This document shows, piece by piece, positions 1 to 4,949 of a stretch of 5,268 nucleotides of DNA. Positions within the stretch are counted from its first letter, which is position 1. Every line of letters starts with the position of its first letter. A program made the position numbers and the translations under genes. The notes below the pieces were generated by a model that did not search any database, was not told where the DNA came from, and saw nothing but the letters and a program-made list of their open reading frames with translations. This stretch comes from an uncultured Phycisphaerales bacterium (GTDB taxonomy: Bacteria; Planctomycetota; Phycisphaerae; Phycisphaerales; UBA1924), in the NCBI GenBank assembly GCA_937879825.1, contig CALFMQ010000345.1:1-5268 (forward strand), in the 5' to 3' direction.

Positions 1-89
1 CCCTCCACCGATTCCTGATGTCCGACGGGATGGCCAGACGATGCTTCGCGTCGATCGAATGTTCGTACTGCGAAGTGAAAAGCACTCAT
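1..89 (-). CDS. possible 5' part of a divergent gene, cut by the left edge
   Basis: Reading leftward from an ATG at 89-87, the frame stays open for 29 codons to the window edge. The peptide starts MSAFHFAVRTFD and resembles nothing I recognise. Support is the open frame and an AGGGG Shine-Dalgarno-like site (complement of 95-99) five bases before the ATG. Twenty-nine open codons are not significant in GC-rich DNA, so this may be chance. If real, it is transcribed away from the amidohydrolase at 297 and both would share the region 90-296 as a divergent promoter region. The competing reading, a plus-strand extension of the 297 gene up to position 18, gives a Ser/Thr/Arg-rich peptide with no family features and looks non-coding. 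Confidence 0.22.
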   Translation of the reverse strand, partial: MSAFHFAVRTFDRREASSGHPVGHQESVE

Positions 90-129
90 CGGCACCCCTG
101 TTCAGGACGCCGACAATCTACCCCACCTC

Positions 130-156
130 GCGACACGACGCAACACTTTGCGACAC
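130..156 (+). repeat. GCGACAC direct repeat, 20-bp period
   Basis: GCGACAC occurs at 130-136 and again at 150-156, a start-to-start distance of 20 bp, close to two helical turns. That spacing would place both copies on the same face of the DNA, as for a cooperatively bound regulator. A related GACGCAACAC string lies between them. The copies are short and could be coincidental. Confidence 0.3.
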
Positions 157-185
157 AGAGCGATCAGATTATTTTCATCTACCGA

Positions 186-218
186 TCATCCACAGCTCTG
201 TCCACTGAACCATCCACA
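186..218 (+). repeat. two DnaA-box-like ATCCACA motifs
   Basis: TCATCCACA at 186-194 differs at one position from the classic DnaA box TTATCCACA, and CCATCCACA at 210-218 differs at two. They are in the same orientation, 24 bp apart, just downstream of an AT-rich patch. Two imperfect boxes do not make an origin and no dnaA, dnaN or parAB gene is present. They may equally be regulator sites or chance. Confidence 0.25.
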
Positions 219-229
219 TTGTCATCGGC

Positions 230-248
230 AGGACCCTCACAAGGTCCT
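230..248. promoter_or_regulatory. inverted repeat, candidate operator
   Basis: AGGACC at 230-235 and GGTCCT at 243-248 are perfect 6-base inverted arms around a 7-base centre. The dyad lies between TTGTCA at 219-224 (five of six matches to the -35 consensus) and CATAAT at 249-254 (five of six matches to the -10 consensus). Their 24-base spacer is much too long for an ordinary sigma-70 promoter, so either these boxes are coincidental or the site needs an activator that distorts the DNA. It ends 48 bases before the amidohydrolase ATG, a fitting place for an operator. Confidence 0.35.
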
Positions 249-284
249 CATAATCGCCGGGTAATCCCTCCGGGGCGTCGCCCC

Positions 285-290
285 TACCAT
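285..290 (+). promoter_or_regulatory. TANNNT box just before an SD-less start
   Basis: TACCAT ends seven bases before the A of the ATG at 297. No Shine-Dalgarno sequence precedes that ATG. If the hexamer acts as a -10 element, transcription would begin at or within a base of the start codon, giving a leaderless message. No good -35 box is visible at 16-18 bases. tpiA shows the same arrangement. Confidence 0.25.
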
Positions 291-296
291 CGACCC

Positions 297-1397
297 ATGC
301 CGCTCGCCTCCGACGCCACACCCACCCCTGCCAATCGTCTCGGGCTTGATTATGCCGCCGAGGCCGCCAAGCTCGGCGCCCCCGTTGTGCCCATGATCGA
401 TGCGCACGCCCATATCAACGGCGGGCGAGCCGCGGCCATCTACAGGACGGTCACGGACCTGTTCGGCGTCGCGGAGGTGTGGTCGCAGACGCAGCTCGTG
501 CAGGCGGATGATGTTCGCGCCGTGCTTGGAGAACGCGTCCGTTTCGTTGCGATTCCGGATTACATGTCGCCCGACCCCGCTCATGCGCACCGTCAGGGGT
601 TTCTCGACAACATCCGGGCGTGGCACGCCAAGGGCGCGCGCATCATCAAGTTCTGGTGCGCGCCGCGCGGGCGTGACTACGGGCGAGAGATCGGCGAGCC
701 GTTGCTGCTCACGCTCGACAGCGCCTGGCGGCGGAAGCAGATGGACGAGGCCGCATCGCTCGGCATGAAGTTCATGGCGCACATCGCCGACCCCGATACA
801 TGGTTCGCCACGAAGTACTCCGACGCTTCGATCTACGGCACCAAACTCTCGCAATACGAACCGCTTGAGCGGCTCGCGGACGAGTACCCCGTGCCGTGGC
901 TCATTGCGCACATGGGCGGCTTCCCCGAGGATCTGAACTTCCTCACGGGGCTGCTCGATCGGCATCCCAATCTGTACCTCGATACTTCCGCGACCAAATG
1001 GATGGTGCGCGAACTCTCCAGGCACGGGTCGCGCGATCTGGTCGCGTTCCTGAGTCGATTCTCGGGGCGCATTCTTTTCGGTTCTGACATCGTCACGATG
1101 GACTCGCATCTCTCGGATGACGCCGGGCCGCGCAACATGGGCGCTCAGGCCTCGAACGAGCGCGACGCCTTCGATCTTTATGCGAGCCGCTACTGGGCGC
1201 TGCGCACGATGTTCGAGACGGGGTATTCGGGCGAGTCGCCCATCGCCGATCCGGACCTGATGATGGTCGATCCCGAGAAGTACGACTCGATGTCCGCGCC
1301 GATGCTGCGGGGTCATGCTCTTGCGGGCGGCGTGCTGCGGACGCTGTACCGCGACGCCGCGGCGCACTTCGCCGGGCTCCCGGTCATCCCGCGCTGA
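297..1397 (+). CDS. amidohydrolase family protein (ACMSD-like, Amidohydrolase_2), metal ligands intact
   Basis: A 366-residue cytoplasmic TIM-barrel hydrolase or decarboxylase of the amidohydrolase superfamily. The metal-site residues appear in the expected strand order: H37-A-H39 in MIDAHAH (strand 1), H162 in MKFMAH (strand 5), H205 in LIAHMGG (strand 6) and D264 in ILFGSD (strand 8). K118 in ARIIKFW lies on strand 4. A single divalent metal such as zinc is expected from the family, but the substrate cannot be read from sequence. The ATG at 297 was chosen because the upstream open frame is not protein-like and the next Met (residue 33) sits on strand 1 itself. It has no SD site. There is no signal peptide. 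The stop codon TGA directly abuts the stop of the convergent lipoprotein gene. The family call is firm; the specific reaction is unknown. Confidence 0.9.
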   Translation: MPLASDATPTPANRLGLDYAAEAAKLGAPVVPMIDAHAHINGGRAAAIYRTVTDLFGVAEVWSQTQLVQADDVRAVLGERVRFVAIPDYMSPDPAHAHRQGFLDNIRAWHAKGARIIKFWCAPRGRDYGREIGEPLLLTLDSAWRRKQMDEAASLGMKFMAHIADPDTWFATKYSDASIYGTKLSQYEPLERLADEYPVPWLIAHMGGFPEDLNFLTGLLDRHPNLYLDTSATKWMVRELSRHGSRDLVAFLSRFSGRILFGSDIVTMDSHLSDDAGPRNMGAQASNERDAFDLYASRYWALRTMFETGYSGESPIADPDLMMVDPEKYDSMSAPMLRGHALAGGVLRTLYRDAAAHFAGLPVIPR

Positions 1398-2036
1398 TTA
1401 CTCCGGCTTCTGCGCCAGCGATGTCGGGGCGAGTTCCCCGACGACCGCGCCCATCCATGCGGCGACGCGCGAGGCGGACGCGTCATCGCGCTGCGCGCTG
1501 ACTCTTCCGGAGAGATCGCTCGCGCCGAGGAGGTCGTCGAATCCCGGTGTGGCGCCCGCGGGCTTGAGCGTCGCGTCGCGCAGTCGGCCGGAGAAGTAGC
1601 GATTGCCGGGCTTGCCCGACGGGAGCATGAAGCCGCCGCCGCCGTAGACGCCGATCTCGCCGCCGCTCATCACGACGAGCGTCGCCGAGGCGTTGCTCGC
1701 GGTGAAGTCGATCGGTGTCCGCCCGGCGCGAGGGGTGATGAACATCCGCACACGCAGAACCGAACCGTCCACCGCGCGCAACTCGGACTCATCTGAGATG
1801 GCGCGCATCAATACTTCGGGCTCGAGATCGCTCAGGATCACATCGGCCGTGTTGACATCCGATGTCGCGTAGATGGCGGTCCGCCAGGTCGGCATGAGCC
1901 GCGCGCCCTGCTCGACGGATGTCACGCCCGCCGACGCCCGGCCGCCGCCGATCCCGGCCCCGCCCAACATCGAGCAGCCAGACAGCGTCCCTGTCGCGAG
2001 CACCAAGAATCCGGCTGTTGCGATCCGTCGCGTCAT
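1398..2036 (-). CDS. small lipoprotein of unknown function
   Basis: A 212-residue protein with a lipoprotein signal: MTRR, a hydrophobic stretch at about residues 5-17, then lipobox L18-S19-G20-C21. Signal peptidase II should cleave before Cys21. Serine at +2 would favour the outer membrane under the enterobacterial sorting rule, which may not hold in this phylum. The mature protein starts with a Gly-rich linker (about 22-38), followed by a compact domain rich in alternating polar and hydrophobic residues, including LRVRMFITPRAGRTPIDFTAS and a Gly-rich GVYGGGGF turn, probably beta-rich. I recognise no family. The start at 2036 rather than an upstream one in the same frame is set by the lipoprotein signal and by GAGGA eight bases upstream. 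It is the second gene of an operon with the amidohydrolase-fold protein, 11 bp after its stop, and is probably translationally coupled. Confidence 0.82.
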   Translation of the reverse strand: MTRRIATAGFLVLATGTLSGCSMLGGAGIGGGRASAGVTSVEQGARLMPTWRTAIYATSDVNTADVILSDLEPEVLMRAISDESELRAVDGSVLRVRMFITPRAGRTPIDFTASNASATLVVMSGGEIGVYGGGGFMLPSGKPGNRYFSGRLRDATLKPAGATPGFDDLLGASDLSGRVSAQRDDASASRVAAWMGAVVGELAPTSLAQKPE

Positions 2037-2044
2037 CGTCGTCG

Positions 2045-2049
2045 TCCTC
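2045..2049 (-). promoter_or_regulatory. ribosome binding site overlapping upstream stop codon
   Basis: On the minus strand the sequence reads TGAGGA, in which TGA is the stop of the amidohydrolase-fold gene and GAGGA is the Shine-Dalgarno site of the lipoprotein gene. It lies eight bases before the ATG at 2036. A ribosome terminating on the first gene would sit on this site, so coupled translation is likely. Confidence 0.7.
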
Positions 2050-2914
2050 ACTTGGCGCCGCCGACCCCGACGGGCGTTCTGGGCTCGGGAATCATCTCGA
2101 TTCCCAGCAGTTCCAGCGTATCTCGCTCCACGATGGCCCGCACCTGCTCGCGGGGGACCGCGACACCCCCGCCCGCGACGCCGACGCCGCCGGCGAATGA
2201 CCCCGCGCCGTACAACCGCTCGATGGCCGCTTCGGGTGAGACATGGGGAAAGCCGGACCCGAAGAGCAACTTGTGCATCACGCCCCGTTCCATCGCCTCG
2301 ACCAGCACGCGCGGGGCGCGGCGGGCATGTCGAACGATGGCGCTGATCTCGGCGAACACGCGCGGGTGCTTGGCGATCAGGCAGCACAGCTCGTCCAGGT
2401 GCACGACGCCCAGATCCCCGACGACCATGCGCAGCTCGGGGATCGTGCGCGCGGCCTCGTCGAGCAGGGCCGGCGATGCGAACTCCAGCACGCTGCGCGC
2501 CTCGCTCAGACGCGGGTTCTGCACCCACACGGGCATGCCGCGCGCGGCGCACCACTCCATCACTTCGAGGAACGCGTCGCTTGTGGGTCGGCAGTTCTGG
2601 TCGGCGGGGCTGACGCACACGCCGCGCATCCCCATCGCGAGGCACCGCGCCAGATCATCCATCGCGGTGGGCGTGCCCGGATCGATTCCGGCCACACCGA
2701 TCCAGCGGCTCGGGTCTGTCGAGACAAGGGCCGCCAGCCGCTCGTAGTCACACGAGACGCCGAGATGATCGGAGCGCGCCGTGAGGACGAACGCGGCCTC
2801 GATGCAATCCATCGACCCCGGCGGCGCGATCGCCCCGGCCGAATCGGACGGCTCGGCCATCGGGTCCCCGTCGGAGGCGGGGTTGTTCAGCCAGAAACAC
2901 GCGTCGATCGACAT
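2048..2914 (-). CDS. amidohydrolase-fold protein lacking metal ligands (probable pseudoenzyme)
   Basis: A 288-residue protein with the plan of the ACMSD-like Amidohydrolase_2 family: MSIDACFW at the start, WIGVAGIDPG and GMRGVCVSPA mid-barrel, and LLFGSGFPHVSPEAAIERLY near the end, matching the usual FGSDyPh block. Each family metal ligand is substituted at its expected place. The H-x-H of strand 1 is C6-F7-W8, the strand-5 His is Q132 (PVWVQN), the strand-6 His is D167 (VVGDLG) and the strand-8 Asp is G221 (FGSGFP). A Gly/Val-rich tract (about 236-250) precedes the final helix. It is shorter than the intact relative at 297-1397. There is no signal peptide. GGAG six bases upstream supports the ATG at 2914. 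It is the first gene of an operon with the lipoprotein. It may bind a ligand or partner instead of catalysing, or use an unusual metal site; family placement is firm, inactivity is inference. Confidence 0.82.
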   Translation of the reverse strand: MSIDACFWLNNPASDGDPMAEPSDSAGAIAPPGSMDCIEAAFVLTARSDHLGVSCDYERLAALVSTDPSRWIGVAGIDPGTPTAMDDLARCLAMGMRGVCVSPADQNCRPTSDAFLEVMEWCAARGMPVWVQNPRLSEARSVLEFASPALLDEAARTIPELRMVVGDLGVVHLDELCCLIAKHPRVFAEISAIVRHARRAPRVLVEAMERGVMHKLLFGSGFPHVSPEAAIERLYGAGSFAGGVGVAGGGVAVPREQVRAIVERDTLELLGIEMIPEPRTPVGVGGAK

Positions 2915-2920
2915 CTGCCG

Positions 2921-2924
2921 CTCC
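2921..2924 (-). promoter_or_regulatory. ribosome binding site of the amidohydrolase-fold gene
   Basis: GGAG on the minus strand lies six bases before the ATG at 2914-2912. It supports that start, which also places the family's strand-1 motif (here IDACFW) at the very N-terminus. Confidence 0.6.
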
Positions 2925-2989
2925 GCATCGCCGCGAACACGCCCGAAAACCGCTTCCGGTGCGTGAGAATCGCGCTTCGAGCCCGGGAC

Positions 2990-2995
2990 ATCCTA
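2990..2995 (-). promoter_or_regulatory. possible -10 element of the leftward operon
   Basis: The minus strand reads TTTAGGATG here, with TAGGAT matching four of six bases of the -10 consensus. A matching TCTAGGATG stands on the plus strand at 3082-3090, ahead of the divergent gene. No strong -35 box is visible at normal spacing (the best, TTCGTA, matches three of six at 18 bases). Transcription from here would give a leader of about 70 bases before the ATG at 2914. Confidence 0.25.
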
Positions 2996-3002
2996 AAGGA
3001 AA

Positions 3003-3037
3003 CCCCGGTGCGCTACGAAACCCCACGCCGACCGGGG
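3003..3037. repeat. 7-bp inverted repeat in the divergent promoter region
   Basis: CCCCGGT at 3003-3009 is exactly complementary to ACCGGGG at 3031-3037, with 21 bases between. It sits between the two TAGGATG motifs and overlaps the -35 area of the leftward one, so it may be an operator for both directions. CCGGTGCG is also repeated directly at 2956-2963 and 3005-3012. There is no T-tract on either side that would make it a terminator. Confidence 0.35.
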
Positions 3038-3083
3038 CGTCCAAATACGCGGGCCGTTGTCGCCCTTGTGTCACGACGCGGTC

Positions 3084-3089
3084 TAGGAT
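3084..3089 (+). promoter_or_regulatory. possible -10 element of the Tyr-rich protein gene
   Basis: TAGGAT within TCTAGGATG matches four of six -10 bases. The nearest -35-like boxes, TTGTCG at 3057-3062 and TTGTGT at 3066-3071, give spacers of 21 and 12 bases, both outside the normal range. A start point near 3096 would leave a short leader containing the GGGGAG ribosome site. Confidence 0.25.
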
Positions 3090-3102
3090 GACAGTGATTG
3101 CT

Positions 3103-3108
3103 GGGGAG
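3103..3108 (+). promoter_or_regulatory. ribosome binding site deciding the start at 3118
   Basis: GGGGAG lies nine bases before the ATG at 3118. It favours this start over the in-frame ATG at 3088, which has AGG directly against it and would put ten extra residues before the signal peptide. Confidence 0.6.
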
Positions 3109-3117
3109 ACCCTTTCC

Positions 3118-4080
3118 ATGGCGTGCCGCCTCACAATCTGGCCTCTTGTTGTCGCGGCGACGGTGTCGCTCGCGCTGGCGGACGTTTCGTCGGCGCAGGG
3201 CTCGCGCCTGAATATCAAGTCGCCGCCGAGCCGGCTGAACCAGCGCGGCCCGGTGCCGAAGGTCGCCAATCCGGCGGCCCCGCTCAAGGTTCCCCCCGCT
3301 ACGCCTTCGACTTCGGGCGGCGCGTCCGGTCATACGCCGCACTCGCATCGGACTTATCGATATCCCTATCCGTATTACGACCGCTACGCGGTGTACTACA
3401 ACGGCTTCCCGGTCTACATCGACGCCGACTCGCGGTATTGGAGCCGCTACGGGTATTGGGACTACCGGCGCAAGACGTATGACGGCCCGCTCATCGTCGA
3501 GCAGGTGCGCAAGTACGACCCCGGAGTGATCAACGAGGCGCCCGCGCCGGCGCGACCGGTTGACGAGGGGCTCGAGGCGCTGCGGGAGGAGAAGTACCGC
3601 CTGGCCGCGGACATCTACGGGCGTCGCATCGCCGATCTCAAGCGTGCCGAGGCGAAGGAGCCGGCGCCCTCCGGCCTGTCGGACCGGGAGGAGCAGCGCC
3701 TGCTGGCGGTCGCGCTCATCGGCACAAACCGGATGGACGATGCGCTCCGCCACGCGCTGGAGGCCTACCGGCATGATGCGACCTTGCGGGAGCGCCCGAT
3801 TCTCGGTTCGAGCGTGATCCCGAGCCGCGCCGAGCGCGCCGACCTCGTCCGCAAGGCGGTGCGGTTCGCCCAGCGGAAGGATGCGCCCGAGTCGGCGTGG
3901 TTCCTCGCTGCGATGCTCATGGAAGCCGACAACCGCCCCAACGACGCGCGGCGTGTGCTGGCGAGGGCCGGGTTCGATTTCGGCGCGATTTCGCCGCCGG
4001 CGGTCGAGCGTCCCGCCCGGACCGAGCCGGAGGAGCCGGCTGCGGCGCGCACCGATGAGAAGGGCGCACCGGAGCCGTGA
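3118..4080 (+). CDS. secreted Tyr/Pro-rich protein with helical TPR-like C-terminal region
   Basis: A 320-residue exported protein of no family I can name. Residues 1-26 form a Sec signal peptide (MACR, hydrophobic core at about 5-21) with likely signal peptidase I cleavage after S24-S25-A26. A Pro/Ser/Gly-rich linker follows (about 30-70), then a short His cluster (72-77) and a segment at 80-121 with 14 Tyr and 2 Trp in 42 residues. Residues 149-285 are helical, with the Ala/Leu spacing and DDALRHALEAY and NDARRVLARAG patterns of tetratricopeptide-like repeats, though I cannot define complete repeats. The tail (about 297-320) is rich in Pro, Glu and Ala. The start rests on the signal peptide and GGGGAG upstream. 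tpiA begins 30 bases after the stop. An envelope role is inferred only from export and composition. Confidence 0.82.
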   Translation: MACRLTIWPLVVAATVSLALADVSSAQGSRLNIKSPPSRLNQRGPVPKVANPAAPLKVPPATPSTSGGASGHTPHSHRTYRYPYPYYDRYAVYYNGFPVYIDADSRYWSRYGYWDYRRKTYDGPLIVEQVRKYDPGVINEAPAPARPVDEGLEALREEKYRLAADIYGRRIADLKRAEAKEPAPSGLSDREEQRLLAVALIGTNRMDDALRHALEAYRHDATLRERPILGSSVIPSRAERADLVRKAVRFAQRKDAPESAWFLAAMLMEADNRPNDARRVLARAGFDFGAISPPAVERPARTEPEEPAAARTDEKGAPEP

Positions 4081-4098
4081 TGGCGCGGGGCCGCTCTG

Positions 4099-4104
4099 TA
4101 TAGT
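4099..4104 (+). promoter_or_regulatory. TATAGT -10-like box directly before tpiA
   Basis: TATAGT matches five of six bases of the -10 consensus and ends seven bases before the A of the tpiA ATG at 4111. No Shine-Dalgarno site is present in the 30-base gap, only GCGGGC. Together these suggest a leaderless tpiA transcript starting at or beside the ATG. No convincing -35 box is seen; that region overlaps the end of the preceding gene. Confidence 0.4.
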
Positions 4105-4110
4105 GCGGGC

Positions 4111-4902
4111 ATGGCCATGTCATCCGCTGCACGCAAGCCGCTCGTCGTCGGCAACTGGAAAATGAACACGGACCGCGCCTCGGCGCTGGCGCTGGCGCGC
4201 GATGTCGCGGGCGGCTCGGCGTCGATCAGTGATCGCGTCGTTGTGGGCATTTGCCCGCCGTTCGTCTATCTCGATGCGGTCGTCCGGGATCTGCGCGCAG
4301 CGGGAAGCAGACTCCATGTCGGCGCGCAGGATGTGTACTTCGAGCCCGAGGGCGCGTTCACGGGTGAGGTCTCGGTCGGGATGCTCGAGGACCTCGGCGT
4401 CGAGTTCTCGCTCACCGGGCATTCCGAGCGCCGCCATGTGATCGGCGAGTCCGATGAACTGGTGGGCAAGAAGACGGCTGCGGCGCTGAGCGCTGGGCAC
4501 GGCGTCATCCTGTGCATCGGCGAGACGCTCGATGAGCGCCGCGCGGGGCGGACCGATGCGGTCAACGAGCGGCAACTCCGGGCGGGGCTGGCGGGCGTGA
4601 AGCCGGAGCAGTTGGCGATCCTCTCCATCGCCTACGAGCCGGTCTGGGCGATCGGCACCGGCAACACGGCGACTCCAGACGACGCCCAGAACGCCCACCA
4701 TGCGATCCGCGGGGTGATCGCCGATCTGTTCGGCGCCTCGGAAGCGGATCGGATGCGGGTCCTCTACGGCGGGTCCGTCAAGCCCGACAATGCCCGCGAG
4801 CTCTTTTCCTGCCCGGATATCGACGGGGGCCTTATTGGCGGGGCCTCGCTCAAATCAGAGCCATTTCTGCGGATCGCCCTCGCCGCCGCCGAAACTCGGT
4901 AA
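4111..4902 (+). CDS. tpiA: triosephosphate isomerase
   Basis: A 263-residue cytoplasmic enzyme that interconverts dihydroxyacetone phosphate and glyceraldehyde 3-phosphate in glycolysis and gluconeogenesis. Family landmarks are all present: N15 and K17 in VVGNWKMN, H104 in SLTGHSERR, catalytic base E176 in AYEPVWAIGTG with the mobile loop 6 around 177-187, YGGSV at 219-223, and the phosphate-binding GGLIGGASL at 239-247. Length is normal, slightly above the typical 250, with no insertion or damage. ATG at 4111 is taken as the start; ATG at 4117 in the same frame would remove only two residues. Neither has an SD site, but TATAGT lies just upstream. It is followed by a hairpin with a T-tract and then secG, a pairing seen in many bacteria. 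Confidence 0.97.
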   Translation: MAMSSAARKPLVVGNWKMNTDRASALALARDVAGGSASISDRVVVGICPPFVYLDAVVRDLRAAGSRLHVGAQDVYFEPEGAFTGEVSVGMLEDLGVEFSLTGHSERRHVIGESDELVGKKTAAALSAGHGVILCIGETLDERRAGRTDAVNERQLRAGLAGVKPEQLAILSIAYEPVWAIGTGNTATPDDAQNAHHAIRGVIADLFGASEADRMRVLYGGSVKPDNARELFSCPDIDGGLIGGASLKSEPFLRIALAAAETR

Positions 4903-4905
4903 TAT
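4900..4905 (+). promoter_or_regulatory. weak -10-like box overlapping the tpiA stop
   Basis: TAATAT spans the TAA stop of tpiA. It matches four of six -10 bases and has no -35 partner. A transcript from it would begin near 4912, exactly at the C-tract that opens the downstream structure, so secG could have its own message with a structured leader. This is speculative. Confidence 0.2.
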
Positions 4906-4912
4906 GCTCCCC

Positions 4913-4949
4913 CCCCACGCCTTGCGACGCACCGGGCGGGGGTTTCTTT
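4913..4949 (+). terminator. intrinsic-terminator-like hairpin after tpiA
   Basis: CCCC-A-CGCC at 4913-4921 pairs with GGCGGGGG at 4935-4942: eight G-C pairs with one bulged A, and a possible T4922-G4934 wobble. The 3' arm is followed at once by TTTCTTT (4943-4949). A GC-rich stem followed by a T-rich run is the intrinsic terminator pattern. It begins ten bases after the tpiA stop. The interrupted T-tract and rather large loop make efficiency uncertain; it could instead be part of a secG leader. Confidence 0.5.

Larger units (their letters stand above)
90..296. other. upstream intergenic region with repeat motifs
   Basis: This stretch is less GC-rich than the genes around it, with an AT-rich patch near 165-180 (ATTATTTTCATCT). 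It contains a GCGACAC direct repeat at 130-136 and 150-156, two ATCCACA motifs at 188-194 and 212-218, an inverted repeat at 230-248, and a short GC hairpin at 272-284 (GGGGC, loop GTC, GCCCC). A weak promoter-like pair is TTGCGA at 148-153 and TATTTT at 170-175 with a 16-base spacer. It probably holds the control region of the amidohydrolase gene. The plus frame is open throughout but its translation is not protein-like. Confidence 0.5.

Noticed and set aside
121..254. Chromosomal replication origin
   Set aside because: Only two imperfect DnaA-like boxes and a short AT-rich patch are present, with no dnaA, dnaN or partition gene nearby. The evidence falls short of an origin call.
18..296. 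N-terminal extension of the amidohydrolase by 93 residues
   Set aside because: The translation is Ser/Thr/Arg/Pro-rich with no signal peptide or family similarity, and the DNA is repeat-rich and less GC-rich than the gene, so it reads as upstream control sequence.
237..1367. 376-codon open frame on the minus strand opposite the amidohydrolase
   Set aside because: Its translation is Arg/His-rich and featureless. Long antisense frames are common opposite GC-rich genes, and the plus strand carries an unmistakable enzyme.
1372..1383. CCGG hairpin near the end of the amidohydrolase gene as a terminator
   Set aside because: The stem is four to five base pairs, lies inside the coding sequence and has no T-tract after it.
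2037..2645. 203-residue N-terminal extension of the lipoprotein frame
   Set aside because: The extension is Arg-rich, lies antiphase within the amidohydrolase-fold gene, and would bury the lipoprotein signal. The SD site at 2045-2049 and lipobox fix the start at 2036.
2243..3091. 282-codon plus-strand open frame across the amidohydrolase-fold gene
   Set aside because: The translation is rich in His, Arg and Ala with no motif; it is the complement of a recognisable gene and runs into the divergent promoter region.
2748..3287. 179-codon minus-strand frame across the divergent region
   Set aside because: It overlaps both well-supported divergent genes and has no SD site, motif or sensible composition.
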